DNA of 64,000 bases from Narthecium ossifragum (lineage: Eukaryota; Streptophyta; Magnoliopsida; Dioscoreales; Nartheciaceae). Shown here piece after piece: positions 21,901 to 34,620 of this stretch (positions are counted from its first letter, which is position 1; each line of letters opens with the position of its first letter). A model generated the notes under the pieces. It was not told where the DNA came from, did no database searches, and saw only the letters and a list, made by a program, of their open reading frames with translations. The translations under genes and the position numbers were made by a program. The stretch is taken from the NCBI GenBank assembly GCA_963920575.1, contig OY986966.1, positions 10,456,048-10,520,047 of the forward strand. The letters are read 5' to 3'.

Positions 21901-23992
21901 TCTAACAATTTCTTATCAAAAAGCATCCTCACTAACTTCCGGATGCGGGTGATGCATGCAGATAGATCTTTTTTCCTCATTACAGAAAGTGGCCTAATTT
22001 TTGAACATCTTTACACCGATGGTGTCTGGCTGTGGTTGAGGCACGAATATTGGACATCCATGCGAGGTGCTGTAGGAGGCTATAATGGTAGTTTATTCTT
22101 GGTTGATGTATATGGAAACTTACTTATGAGAGAGCGAAGTGGAACTGAGCTATCATGGATCAACTGCACGGCCATGAGAAAGGGAAGGCAAGTAGCAACA
22201 GGGCCCCCATGGGATGGCATACCTGGTAAAGCTCAGAGAGTTACAGCAGATGATGCACTCTTCTTTGTCAACAAAAAGGGACGACTGCTTCAATTTACGG
22301 TAAAATACAAAACATCCAAGATATTAAGACTAGCTAAGATCACCTGTACTTAATGCGTATAGCACCGATGCACAGGAAAAAACAAGAAAATGCAATGATG
22401 GTTCAATTTGCATTCAATTATTTGTCTGGCTAGAAGACAATGATAGTTATCTAAACAGATGTTGCATTGACAATATAGTAGTTGCTCTAGAGACAGGCAT
22501 ATGCCTTTTGATACGAGTCTAGGAGAATTGCATATAACTATCTATTGTTTAGCTATCTAAATGATCATCTACCTTTTGCTTCTGAACATTTATTGTTGCT
22601 ACCAAGCATTATTCATTTTGTTCCTTCCTCGTTTAATAATCACGCATCAATTCATGCCCCTTAAGGGACTGTTTTTCATGAGTAAATTTCAGAGTCTTAT
22701 TCCATATGAGATTGTCTAATTCCATCTGTCTTCATATTTGCAAGCATTTATTCCTTATATGTTGATATTACTATTTTTCTATAGAAAATCGATGACTCAC
22801 ATCCACTAATCTATAAACTTTCCAGGTTGCCTTGCGAAAATTTAAGTGGAAGGACTGCCACAACCCAGCCGATACAAAGATTGCATTCATAGTGGACCAA
22901 GAAGTACTCAGGCTGAACATAGTATTTGTTGTCGGGAGAAATGGGCGTCTTTACCAGTATAATAGATTGACCGAATTATGGCACAGACACTATCAATCTC
23001 CTCATTTGGTCCTATCTAGATCCCCTGGAACAGCAATGAGGCCATCCCCGGCATCACTAACTGGCTCAATATTCATGATCTCTGAAAATGGAGGTCTAGT
23101 TGAATACAACTGGAATGCCATAGCCGGATGGGAATGGGTGGAACATGGAACACCACATAGAGATGTAGAACTTGTCGGAGCACCAGGTCCGTGCTTCGAC
23201 GGCACTCAACTCTTTGTCATTGGATCAGATGGTCATGTCTACCAAAGGCATTTGGAACAGAGGACATGGAAATGGACAAACCATGCCTTCCCAGGCACCG
23301 AGAACACAGCTGTAGCAGGTCAAATGAAATCAACAGCCAAAAAGGAATGCTCCATAGAAGATATGTTGGAATATGAGACAGATGGATGCTATGCGAATAA
23401 CCACAACAGGAACTGCAATGAGAAGGTTAGTTTGCTTCCCATAAGAGATTCAACAAAACTTTCAAGTCAAGTTTCTGCATTGCCACAAACAATTGGCCTT
23501 CATTGCATGTGCAGCTGACACATAATAGCAACTTTTGACTACTAATATAAATCTGGTATACTCTAAATTTTCAGGTGGCGCCTGTTCGACCAATACCATT
23601 CTCAGAAGACTCAGTGATTTTCGAGATACAAGATGGAAGGGTAATCTTCTCGAAATATCTTTCACATTATACAAGTCCACCACACAAAATTGATCAGATT
23701 GACATCACAAGTACAATAACTCTCACTTACTTTCATGTCTTAGCTAAAAAATGGGAAGCATAAGAGTTTGCATATACATGAGTCATTAGTTCTTTTTCAC
23801 TTTTTACATGCTTGTTTTCAACAATGTAATCAAATACTTGAATGCAAAAATGAGAGCTGACATGAAAACTTTACCAAACAGTTGGCGGAACTGCGGAGAT
23901 CGGGCACAGAGGCCGAGTGGGAGTGGGTGCGGATCATCGGCACGCCAACCAGCCCTTGCTTGATGAATTACTGGACGGCGGTGGCGTCATGA
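15925..23992 (+). CDS. Secreted beta-propeller-repeat protein, 10 exons, ~930 aa
   Basis: Exons: 15925-16464, 17457-17590, 17740-17802, 17988-18077, 19693-19852, 20265-20454, 21461-22299, 22826-23425, 23575-23640 and 23882-23992. All introns are GT-AG, the phases match, and the sum is 2793 bp ending in TGA. Residues 1-32 form a signal peptide or signal anchor (hydrophobic core FCVINVLAQILLNSLLSGLSW). The rest carries repeated short blades of the pattern hydrophobic-x-[IV]-x-x-x-G-x-[LIV]-x-[EQ], with Trp-rich ends. Examples are WITGQSGSIFERFWNG (about 126), LFLLSKDGFLIERRL (exons 5/6), FFLITESGLIFEH, LFLVDVYGNLLMRE, LFFVNKKGRLLQF, VFVVGRNGRLYQYN, IFMISENGGLVEYNW and LFVIGSDGHVYQRH. Such repeats build tectonin- or fucose-lectin-like propellers. 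I know no assigned function. ATG 15883 would add 14 residues. A role in binding a glycan or wall component is only inference. Confidence 0.85.
18820..19000 (+). repeat. 97-bp-offset tandem duplication in intron 4
   Basis: The block agattgaaatactggagtac...ggtgagaaat occurs at about 18825 and again at about 18922, with a few changes. It lies inside the 1.6-kb intron between exons 4 and 5 and has no coding role. Confidence 0.75.
23641..23763 (+). other. Alternative readthrough end of exon 9
   Basis: If the last intron (23641-23881) is not spliced, the frame stays open for 40 codons to TAA at 23761-23763. The final blade residues (LAELRRSGTEAEWEWVRI) would then be replaced by IFSKYLSHYTSPP and so on. 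The spliced form completes the repeat pattern, so I treat it as the main product. Confidence 0.4.
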
Positions 23993-25053
23993 TACAGCAT
24001 TAAAGAGTCCAACACATAGTATTATATTGCTACTGTTACTGTTAGATAAAGATGGTAACAACAACAAGGTGAAATCCATACATTAGACAAGAGAGAGGGG
24101 GCAGCATAGCGGTTCATAGCAACAAAAGAAGAGTAATCAAATGAGATAAAGAGTGGAATATAGCAATGAATGATTTCTAGAATGATTACCAGTTGTACAT
24201 AGAGAAGATAAACTATGTCTACCTATGACTCATGCTGATATCTTAATCCTAAGACGGTGGCGGTGGGATTCTAACCACTTTAACTGCAGTTCTGTGCAAG
24301 GTTTCTATATTCTGTAGTGTTGGGTTCGGAAGAAGCCTATGTGCGCGCATAGGCAGCACGAGGGCGCGGGAGTGTGGGCCTGGGCGCGTGAAGTTTTGCG
24401 CGCGAGGCTACGCGCCTGGGAGCGCGCGGGGCATGATCAGCATCGAATGGCTGGCGAATGGCGTAGAGAGTTAAAATTTAGGGGAATTCGTATTTCAATA
24501 ACCTGTAGTTTAGGGTAACGGCAGTTTACTGTCCAGTATTTTTTTAAAATGTAATTTACTACCCTATATTTTAGATGTCCGCGTGATTTACTACTCTAAT
24601 CCCAGACGGCGTTATCATCGATGACGGAAAACCGCTCTTTACTCTATTCGCTCCAAAACCCAGTTAGCGGTTGACAGAGCTGAGGGGTTTAGGGTTTTTC
24701 GCGAGGTCCCATGAGTGCGACATGCGACACCAGTGGACCACTTGTCGATGGAGGGTTTACGGCTTCTTAGCGAGGTCTTACGAGTGCGACGTGCGACTCC
24801 AGTGGACCACTTGCCGGATTCCACTGGTTTTGTCTGCCATTTCACCATCAGGTAGGCCATCCATGTCGTTATCCGTCTTTACTATTAATCATTGACCAGA
24901 TTTGGGCTCTTTTCGAATGTCGCTAGCCCCTATCTTGTTAATCATTGATCGGATTTGTTCACATTTTCATAACGTTGTGTTGATAAGACCGATGATGATG
25001 TTTATTATTGTTTACAGTAGATGTTAACTTAGGGAAGATGCCTTTTGGTGTGC
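23993..25053. other. Gene downstream region; no further gene
   Basis: 3' flank of the propeller gene. 24330-24440 is a short GC-rich patch (gcgcgcataggcagcacgag). 24690-24828 holds two copies of a 69-bp unit (gcgaggtcccatgagtgcga and a diverged copy). No coding frame is supported. Confidence 0.5.
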
Positions 25054-26342
25054 TGTTGTAGGCAACCAAAAATAAAACCACCAGTGCTCTCAGAATAAAT
25101 GTAGTAGGGCGAGCAAGGATCGTTCCCACGATGAGTGTCTAGCCTAAGTTTTATGCTTAGTGAACAAAGATGGGGGGTTTGAGTGTAACGGAAACAACTA
25201 AGAAATAATTCAAATTAAAGAGTTGAAGTCAATTGATAGAACAAACCTTGGTCTAAGTCAACATCCATCATCGGAATCCAACAACTAATCATTGATGCAG
25301 GAATATATCAAATCACACCTCGAATATTCACCGTTAGAATTATATTCGAATTTCTCCTCAATCATAGATAATTAGAAACAAGCGATCCAATTAACCCTAA
25401 CTACTAAACAACCCCAGACAAGCATCAAAGATTTAAGGGTTATTTACTTTTGAGACCTTGAAAACTTTTTAAATTACAAATGTACCATTACAATATTTGC
25501 CTTTACATATGTACTCCTGAAAACATTGTGATAATGTTAACCATGCCCCTCCCTCCAAGTCTGTACATATATCTAACTTAACCAGAGTAGAAACATAACC
25601 AGGGTGGGCAAAATTACTTAATTGCCCATCCCCATTAACATCTAACTTAACCAGAGTAGAAACATAATCAGGGGTATAATTGTCTTTTCAAAAGGGTTAT
25701 TTAACGACGTTAGGCATATTCCGTGAATATTAACCGGCTAGTAACCGGAGGGTATGGTTAACATTATCACAATATTTTTCAGGGGTATATATGTAAAGGC
25801 AAAGATTGTAACGGTACATTTGTAATTTAAGAAGTTTTCAAGATCTCAAAAGTAAATAACCCAAGATTTAATCTAGTAGCAGCCTTAAGAATAGGGAGAT
25901 CGATGATGCTAAACAACACAAGTACAAGCGGTTACATTTTATTTAGTCGAATATTCTTTCTAAATTTCAATAATCTTTGAAACGCAGTAAATCAATAGAT
26001 CTTAGTTGTTTCGCAGATTAGAGGGATCAAATAATTACGAATTTGATATCCAACCTAGCAGTAGATTGCAACGAATAATAAACTAATAGGCCTCCTAGCA
26101 ATTAAACAGAACAATCATGAATATAATCACAGAAGAACATCCAATACTCAAAACATAAATTGAATAATGAAAACAAATTAGATCTCATAGTTTTATTGAT
26201 TCTGAGGCTTCCGTTTCTTCGACAAGACTCAAAGTTTAGCCACGCGGACCATGAATTACTCAAGAGAAAAATTGATGAGAACAAGACTAATACATCCCGT
26301 ATGAGAGAGATGAGAGATAGATACATATATATGAGAGAATGG

Positions 26343-26390
<48 letters not shown>

Positions 26391-26999
26391 TACATGAGAT
26401 TGACATCTATCCCCCCGGCTGTCCCTTCTTCCTTCCTTTTCTATTTCTCTCACCTTGCCTACCAAGTCTCTCAGCCACTTTCCTAAAGTATTCATCTTTT
26501 TTCTCCATTAACCACGTGCCAATCTCACTAATATAGGAAAAAATATTATCAAATAAAATCCTAATATAACTAGGAAAGGTGGTGGTAACTGGTCCCAGCT
26601 GGAATCTTCATGCATCAAATCTGGACTCCTCCAAAGACAAATTTCATCCAAACCCAAGTGCACTTGCAGCAATTCCGAGTCTGATTGCTTCCTTGATTTT
26701 TCTGTCTTTCTGGAGCCGGAATCTCACAAAACTCAAAACATGAAAATTGTAGAGCTCTTTCTTATCTTTTCATAGCATCCTGGATCATCCCAATCAAAGC
26801 TCGTATAAAAATGTTATGCTCAGATTACTAACTGCTGTCCAGAATTGCCCAAAATTGCCAAATCAACTTCATTTTGCACTTTAGATCTCCAATTGCATCC
26901 TAAATCAAAATATAAGAATAATGAGTACATTTAGGCACAAAATAAGTATAGAAGACTGAACATTAGGGAATAAAAATATGACATTTGGCATTGTCATCA
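25054..26999 (-). repeat. Athila-like Gypsy element A, 3' LTR
   Basis: On the + strand it starts TGTTGTAGGCAACC and ends ttgtcatca. Next to it lies the complement of a polypurine tract (aattccctcacactcacac), so the element runs on the minus strand and this is its 3' LTR. The same LTR, in pieces, is at 45467-45710, 49975-51141 and 53807-53916. This copy lacks the GATCGATC module present at 50340-50730 and instead has a (GA)n run at about 26346-26388. The left border is set by TG only, because the partner LTR has been lost. Confidence 0.75.
25437..25862. mobile_element. MULE-type MITE, 9-bp target duplication
   Basis: 426 bp with long terminal inverted repeats: gggttatttacttttgagac at the left and its near-exact complement at the right. 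Complementarity extends about 105 bp in. The direct repeat AAGATTTAA flanks it at 25428-25436 and 25863-25871. The related LTR at 45530 shows the empty site (gtagatttaatctag). There is no coding capacity. Long inverted repeats plus a 9-bp duplication are characteristic of Mutator-like elements. Confidence 0.92.
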
Positions 27000-28657
27000 A
27001 ATTCCCTCACACTCACACTTAACCTTTGCTCGTCCTCAGGCAAACTTCAAATTCACTCTACCACAAAGATCAAGGTTGCAACTTCATTAACAAAGAATAA
27101 TCAAATTCTTCAAACCTCATAACACATCATGAACAAACATTCCTGAACAGTTTAAATCAATTAGTAAGCATTTTCACTTGAAGATGGAGCAAACTGAATA
27201 AGTAGACCCTCACGGAAATAAACACTCGACTCTCATGTGTTTGAAGGGTATGTGTTTCACTCAAATTCTTTTCAATGAAAATGATCTACCATAGGCTTGC
27301 ATATCTTCTCATTCTCCACCACTGGGATCACATGCATAACACGGATCATAAGGACTTCCAAAGGTCGTAATGGGGTTTAGGATCAAAGTGGAAAATATTT
27401 GGGAATATAACTTAAAAGCCAATGGAACTAATGGAGCAAAAATGCATCAATAAGACATGTATAACCAATCACTCAATTCAACAACTTCTTTAATTTGGCT
27501 TTAAAGTACTCAAACCATGTAACATTCCTGCATTGACAAAGATATTGTTTAAAGGAATACTTTTTAATTGCAGTATGGAACAATCTTTTTCAAAAACTTC
27601 CACCTTTGTAGAAATCATACATAAACATACCCCTTTCTTGTAATATTAGGAGGATTCATAAACATATTTTGTAACATGAGAAACAGTTTCCTCCTTCACT
27701 TTTTTTTTTCTTCTTTTCTTTCTTTTTCTGATTTTTTTTCCAAAGACAGTAGAACTCACAAATTGAGAATGAAAACATGTTCCATGTTCCAATTTTCCAA
27801 TCACAACCATACTACAAATCCAAACACCCCCACACTTGAAACTTGCACACCCATACATATCATTATGATGCACAATGCTTCACTTGTTCTATGGCTTGGA
27901 TATCGGTATTGTTTTTCATGTTTAAAGCTTGTAATGTGGGTTAACAATGAAGTCAATAAAACTCAAAGGGGTTTAGCAAAATGGAAAAATTAATCGCAAG
28001 GTAAGCTATTTGGCTTATGTAGCTTATAGCAAAGAGGGCCTTAATCATGTTCATGCATGCATGTGTCAATGTGACCTCAATTAGAATCAAAACAAGTTCT
28101 AGAGAAACAAATCCACGAAAGAATATCTCTCATGAAAGAAAATAGTGAGACTGATATAAATGTGTAAATCTAAAGGCTCAAAATCTCACAAGCTTTTGTC
28201 TACTAAATTTAGTCATTACCATCTCAAGGAAAATAACCCAACTAATTAATTCTAAGTTGCAAGATTACTCATTCAATCATGTTATGAATATGTCAAGCTT
28301 AATTGACTCTTGCTCATGACAAATGCAACCTAGATCTCCTCCCCCACACTTGAAACCGACATTGTCCGCAATGTAAGGTGAAATGCAAAGAAAATGTAAA
28401 ACTAACCAAAATATAAATGCGAAAATAAAAAGAGAAATGAACGAACTCCCATTGGGTTGCCTCCCAAGCAACGCCTTTGTTTATTGTCATTAGCTCGACT
28501 TCATACTTCCTTCAGCAATCAGTATAATTTGGATCCTCAAGGTCCAATTGTGCCACATTCTCTACTTGGAATCCTTCATAGAAAGGTTTAAGTCGATGGC
28601 CATTCATTCACCTTGAACACTTTGGAAGTTGCTAAACTTTGAATTTCAACTGCACCA
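27000..28657 (-). mobile_element. Element A, non-coding 3' region between pol and LTR
   Basis: Homologous along its length to 53917-54286 plus 57045-58300 in element B. No open frame. Short CT-rich runs and (T)n occur near 27700. It ends at the CACCA target duplication (28653-28657) of the inserted solo LTR and resumes at 41463. Confidence 0.75.
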
Positions 28658-28695
28658 TATGAGGACCCATTCCTCCGACCCGGCACGATCACGTA

Positions 28696-30913
28696 TGTCG
28701 CGCCCCGACCCGCAGAGCGCACCCGGGCCGGGACACGAGGGGGAAAAAACGAACACCTCAACCACTAGCCTCAACTGGCGGAAACAGTTGAGACTAAGGC
28801 CCAGCTGGCGAAAACAGCTGGACAGCACAGAGAAAGAGCAGAAGCAAGCTACTAAACCACAGCTATTAACATTTATTACAAAAACGGTAATAAAAGAGTT
28901 AACAGAGTTTAGTACAAAAGCCACAAGGGATCAACAGTCCCCAAAAAGAAACTGCAACACCCACCGGGGTCTCCGCGAAGGCGCACACGAACCCATCCTG
29001 ACCCTCAGACATGGTCAGGATCCGGCCCGCTGCCACGAGACGACCGAGGGGGTAGCACTGGGACAGAGCGGCCACCTGCACCTGCAACAAACACAGTCCA
29101 GGTAGGCATGAGCAACAGCTCAGCAGGGTCCTACTCTACAACTCCCACACACACAAGGGTAAAGCAACCGGGCACACTCTGATGCCAAATACCGAGGCTT
29201 GCCAAGGATCCCACAATCCCATCAATAACCCGAAGGGTTCTTGTCCTAGGTGCGTATCTCCGATAACGCCACTGCTCAGGGGTGGGCAACTCCGACATTC
29301 CCTGACACAGGGTGGACACGACGCAACCAGTAGGACCCCCTTCTCCAAGCGGGATCTCCGCACTTGGCGGAACACCCGAAGTTAAGACTACCATCACTCG
29401 GTACTCTAAGCAGCAGAGTCAACACCCACCCAACCTATCCTAGCATGTCTAATGCACAGGAAAAAGGGCAGGATAAGTATGATAAAGCCGTAAACAAACA
29501 ACACAGCAAGGGCACACCTTCGGCCCATTTATACTAAACACTCCCGAGGGTCATGACTCCCTCGGTTCACCACAAAGCGGTAAGGGCATACCGTCAGCCC
29601 ATTTATTCTACACACCTGGGAGGCATCACCCTCCCAATTCAACCACAAAGCGATGAGCATTCATACATAATTCATTACAGGATAAACCCCGAGGGTAAAA
29701 CCGTAAAAAGTCACTTGCATGCGAAGCCCCGCGGGCAAAACTCTTGAAAACCCTCTCTGCTACTGAAGGATCGATCCTCACCAAGGGAAGGATCGATCAT
29801 CCAAGCAACAGTGAGCTTCCCTCGCTGTCGAGCCAAAGAAGATCGATCATTCCTCCCAGGGAGATCGATCTCTTTGGTGACAAAGGGCACCCTTCCAGTC
29901 GCACCAGGGAAGATCGATCCTTCCTCCCAGGAAGATCGATCATTCTCGGGACGAAGGGTAACCATGCTTACCCAGGCCCCATGATCGATCTCCTCCCATA
30001 AGAAGATCGATCATGTACTGGGCGCAGCAAGCCCACACCAGAGGACCGATCCTTCCTCCCAGAAGGATCGATCACCCAAAGATGGGTTCCGGCGTGCTTC
30101 CGGCCGGAGAACCGCAGGAAAACACAACCAAACCCCACCAAACTTGGTGGGTTGGTAGATCTGAGTACAATGAGGCTACTCAAGGCCTCAAAACCGGGAA
30201 AGAACAACTCCACAAGGAGATCTAAGCAAAACAAAACCCGGATACAAAACCCTCAAACAGCCGGAGTTTAGAAGAAGACCCTACCTCCTCAGAGCAGCTT
30301 CGATCCACGAAGACTAGCCACGGATCTTCCTCGCCTCGCCACGAACCCAACGAGCCTTCAAGCTCCAGGAGAGGTGGCCGGAGGAGGAAGAACGGAGGAG
30401 AGAAAGGAGCGGTCGGAACAGGGGAAGAAGCAGAGCATTCGCGGGAAAGAAGAAGAAGAGGGGAAGGAAGGAGGGGGAGGGGAAGGGGGTAAGGCCGGGG
30501 AAAGCCGGAGAAACCGCGGGAAAGGCAAAGGAGGGGAGCAAAAGTCTCCCCTCCCCTGACAGGGGAAGCGACGGCCACCGCGGTGGCCGTCCTTCGAAAG
30601 CCACCGACAAAGACTTCCAGGCACATGTAGGATCGATCATCCTTGCATGCATGATCGATCCTGCTAGCAACAGGATCGATCTTCACCCCAAGGTGATCGA
30701 TCTTCTGTGCACTGAAAGGCAAACTTGGGCTGGGACTCGGGCCCAAGCCCAGAACCCCCAACCTCGGGTCCACCTAACCTTTCTAACAAACACAACCATC
30801 AAGCAAGGCCTGTGTGTGCACAGCCAGTGTGAAAACGACCGCCAAGGCGCAATTTCCCAAATTGCCCTTGGGGTAAACAACAAGCCGAAGGGATGGAGGG
30901 ACGGGTCCTCACA
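28696..30913 (+). mobile_element. Gypsy-type solo LTR with paired GATCGATC module
   Basis: 2218 bp, TGTCGCGCCCCGACCC...GGTCCTCACA, flanked by ACGTA at 28691-28695 and 30914-30918. It holds the family block (gagcaacagctcagcagggt at about 29110). 29765-30080 carries five palindrome pairs with roughly 70-bp spacing, and two more pairs lie at 30628-30710. The open frames inside it (for example Ser/Pro-rich ones at 30222-30773) have no recognisable domain and probably do not code. Confidence 0.9.
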
Positions 30914-31072
30914 ACGTAAGTCGAGGGTCGATCCCTTCTTGGCATATTTTTGCGTCGAGCGCGATCAGCTAATCGCATGGCCTCTTTGTGACCCCATGGA
31001 CAATTTGGTCAAATTACGCCCTATCGGTTGGTTTCTGATACGCCAAGCTTTCTCGTAAGCGTGGGTACTGGG

Positions 31073-32374
31073 TGTCACCAGGAAAGTGCAACGGAAATTT
31101 TTCTTCGAGTTCTCCCCAATGATGGCGTCAAGACCTTTCTTGACAAGCCCTCCTTTGTCTTCTTCACATGCAAACACACAAGAAGACACGATATAGGCAG
31201 AGGATTTTGCCAGCCCCTTTATTGATGTAATTGTACAATAGAAGCTCTCAACTCTCTCTCCCAAGCCCTTGGTTTACAATCACTCAATTACAAAGGAACA
31301 CAACCCTAAGTCACCGTCCAGATCCCCCTTGATCATGGCCGGTTCCTCCTTATATAGAGGAAGGCCCCAAGCCTTTCCCTTTGAGAAGGACTCTTTGTTC
31401 AACACCAATTGTTGGTCCTTGATTGGCTTCAAGTTTATCTGGACTCTTACTTGACCAATCATGAAGTCGCCCGCTCCATCATGACTCCAAGTTGTACTGC
31501 AACTTGCCTTGGATAGCATCTGCCAAGATCCATCGCATATTGACTCAAAATATGACACCTTCCTATTTCTGTGAGTCATAATCAACTTCCCCCGTGCCAT
31601 ATTCCATATTGGATGTGTCATCTCACATGAGAGTCCTAGGCCAAGTGGCATTACCTCAATGACACGCGCGGTTTGGTCTCTATGGCTAACCACCTTCTGC
31701 CGGGGCGAGTCGCGTCCTAGCCTGACTAGAACTTTCGAGCAAGTAGGACTTTGCCCGCACCAAAGCTTGCCGTTGCCGCGACATATCCTCCTAAGATCCC
31801 AGTCCAACTGAAACTAGATCTTTTGTTGGCCGCATCATGGCGTGCCGAGTCCTAGTCCGACTAGGACTCACACGTCATCTTCGACTTCGCCCGAGCCAAA
31901 CCTCACCATGATCCTTGCCAAAAGTGTCAAGTCCTAGTGGCACTAGGACTTTGAAGTCCTAGTTCAACTCGAACTTTGAGTCCCACTCGGACTTGAATGT
32001 CACCATGCCGCGCATGCGTCGTGTTGTGCCGCGTCGCGTCATGTCGTGTGCCAAACTTCTTTGGCGCGCGTATATTTCTTGCCGCCTTGCTGGTTTTGCT
32101 CGCCCACATCCCACACTTAGGAATCCGCCCATGACGCGATAGGTTTTGTTCATGGTCCGGACCGTCGCGCGGTCTTCAAACTTGCTCGTGCCATCTTCAT
32201 GATTCTTTACGTCATTGTCGGGGATGATGCGCGTGGACACTTTGCATGCTATCCTAAGGCCGACTAGCCTCATATGACTCATGGCGCCGACCACAAGTCA
32301 TGGTTGGGCACTTGGCCATGTCAACTTTCGATGCCGCGCGACAAGGCCCGTGTCAAGGGCTCAAGGCCCTGACA
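31073..32374. mobile_element. Solo LTR in the 3' LTR of the Gypsy element
   Basis: 1302 bp, TGTCACCAGG...GGCCCTGACA, flanked by CTGGG at 31068-31072 and 32375-32379. The partner LTR at 36508 lacks it. It holds repeated aagtcctagt/actaggact words at about 31840-31990. No coding region. Confidence 0.9.
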
Positions 32375-33379
32375 CTGGGTCTCTTGCCTAATCTCGACTC
32401 CTCCTTAGCCAAATCTATGGGTAGGTTGAGAGATACCTTTAGAGTTTTAGGAGAAACACCCTAGGTATTCGATGAGGAAGGCTTAAATAGGAGGAGAGAG
32501 ACGGATGAGGATGAGGATTACCTCACAGCTTCCTCTATGGTTGGCCGGCTACCCTTGGGGGATCCAAGCCTTGGAGAATGTGACAGCGGTGATGAGGTGG
32601 TGGAGGAGAGCACGGCAACCAAGGGGGACGTTAGGGACTTGGGGTTGGACGGCGGAGGCGTGGATGGCAGCGGATGGCAAAGGCCGGTGGTGGAGAAAGG
32701 ATTCGACGGTAGGGAAGGGAAGAGAAGGTGGCTGGTGGAGTTAGTGGAATTAGGGTTACAACTACTCCTAAGATTATTCTACTAATAACTCTACTTTATT
32801 CATCATAATTCGTCCATGCCCTAATACAAACTATTGAGGTCCTTTTATAGAGGCATTGACAGAGTTCTACTCCAACTAAAAAACTACCTTGCTTTAATCA
32901 GCAAGTAATAATACTTTCTACTAAGACTCAATCATAACTCAAACTTCCTAATAACTAGGACTCATAATAGGAACTAATAAAGCAAAGCATAAACTGAACT
33001 CAAACTAGGAAATCAACTATGAAAGCAATTAAGAACTAACTAAGGAAGTAACCAGCTAGGAATAGGATTCCTTTTGGCCAGCTTTGGCTTGGGACCTGGT
33101 AGAAGGCCGGGTCCTACCAAGGGGTGGGGTCGGACCTGGTTCTACTTGGCGTGTGGGACCCGCCCCTTGGCTGGGCGTGGGCAACTGCTTGAGTTCCAAC
33201 CGTATCATCCCCTACCCCTTTAGAGAGTGCCTTGTCCTCAAGGCCGAAGTCAGAGTAATGATCCTAGAAGTCTGTGAACACCTCCCATGTCGCTTCTGCT
33301 AAACTATGGCCCAACCAATGTACTAGAACTTCTTTCGGTTGTCGAGGAGAGTGATGATGGTCGATGATAGCCTGGGGAT

Positions 33380-34620
33380 ACAGCTTGGGCTACTCTTCTG
33401 AGGGGTCCGAAATCTCGGTGATGACGTGTACTTCAGTTCCAACGTGCATTTTTAGAAGTGACACATGAAAAACGGGGTGCATCTTGGAATCTGATGGAAG
33501 ACGGAGGCGATAGGCGACAACTCCTATACGCTCCAGTACCTTGTTCGGCCCATAGAACTTTGTGGCAAGCTTCTGTGACTTGCGCTTGGCCACAGACTTA
33601 TGTCGATAGGGTTGTAACTTGATGTAGACCATCTCACCAATCTTAAACTGGACGTCTCAATGTCCACGATCATAGGTCTGCTTGATCCTATTCTGGGCAG
33701 CGGCTAATCTTGATTTGACATATGCTACCACTTGGTCTCGCTCAACCAAGAAGTGGTCTACAGCTACTTATCTAGCCATTCCAGGTACATAGTACAAGAG
33801 GGTAGGTGGGGGTCGGCCATACACAACCTCATAAGGCATCTACTTGATGCTGGAGTACCAACTAGTGTTGTAGGTGTATTCCGCCCAGGTCAGCCACTGG
33901 GTCCACTGTGAGGGTCGATCACCTGAAAAACTGCGTAAGTACATCTCAAGGGACCAATTAACTACCTCAATTTGGCCATCTGTCTGTGGGTGGTAGGCTG
34001 AGGAGAATTTGAACTTGACTCCCTGAAGTTTGAAGATCTCCTACCAAAAGTTGCTGGTGAAGGTAGGATCTCGATCACAAACAATACCAGTTGGCATGCC
34101 ATGGTGCTTGAACACGGTGTCGAAGAAGACTCGGGCTACAGAATATGCCGTGTAGGGATGCCGTAGGGGAGCGAAGTGTGCATACTTGGACAATCTGTCG
34201 ATGACTACTAGAATTGTTGTGTATCCTCTAGAAGAAGGAAGGCCGTCGATGAAGTCCATAGAAACATCAGTCCATACCTCTTGGAGAGTCGGTAGGGGCT
34301 GAAGTAGGCCGGCTGGTTTTAGAGTCTCGGCCTTGTGTCGCTGGCAAGTGTCACATTGGCGGATGAAGGCCTTGATCCGCGCCTGAGCTCCCCTCTAGTA
34401 GAAGGTGGTTCGCAGCTGGTGCCACATCTTGACGAACCCCTCATGTGTGTTGGAGTGTAGGGTCGTCAAGATCTCCGAGATGACTGGGAAGTTCTTCCTC
34501 AAGAAGATGTGGTCCTTGTGGAAGATGACTCCATTGCGAACTGTCCACGGGCCCTTGATGACTCGATGTCCTTGGTGAGTTTCTGCATCTCCGCATTATT
34601 TTTGACATCCTCCTGAATTG
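33380..34620 (-). pseudogene. Gypsy integrase remnant
   Basis: Minus-strand reading gives an HHCC zinc domain (HSNTHEGF...CDTCQRHK, about 34340-34470), then the catalytic core (MDFIDGLPSSRGY, VVIDRLSKYAHF, CDRDPTFTSNFW, SSAYHPQTDGQ, about 33960-34260). The C-terminal part runs up to FHVSLLKMH (about 33440). Stops break the frame near 34040, 33840, 33770 and 33660. The core Asp residues are still visible. Integrase inserts the element cDNA. It is joined directly to gag-region sequence at about 34600, because the RT and RNase H region is deleted. Confidence 0.85.

Noticed and set aside
26256..26495. Open frames over the (GA)n run in LTR A
   Set aside because: Microsatellite artefact inside an LTR.
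29765..30080. Regularly spaced GATCGATC words as a CRISPR-like array
   Set aside because: The repeats are 8-10 bp, self-palindromic and paired, spacing is uneven, and the setting is a plant LTR.
28629..30773. Frames of 90-180 residues inside the solo LTR 28696-30913
   Set aside because: No domains, several frames overlap, and homologous LTRs do not keep them open.
31073..32374. The sequence in the 3' LTR as original LTR sequence lost from the partner
   Set aside because: A perfect CTGGG duplication and TG...CA ends show it is an insertion.
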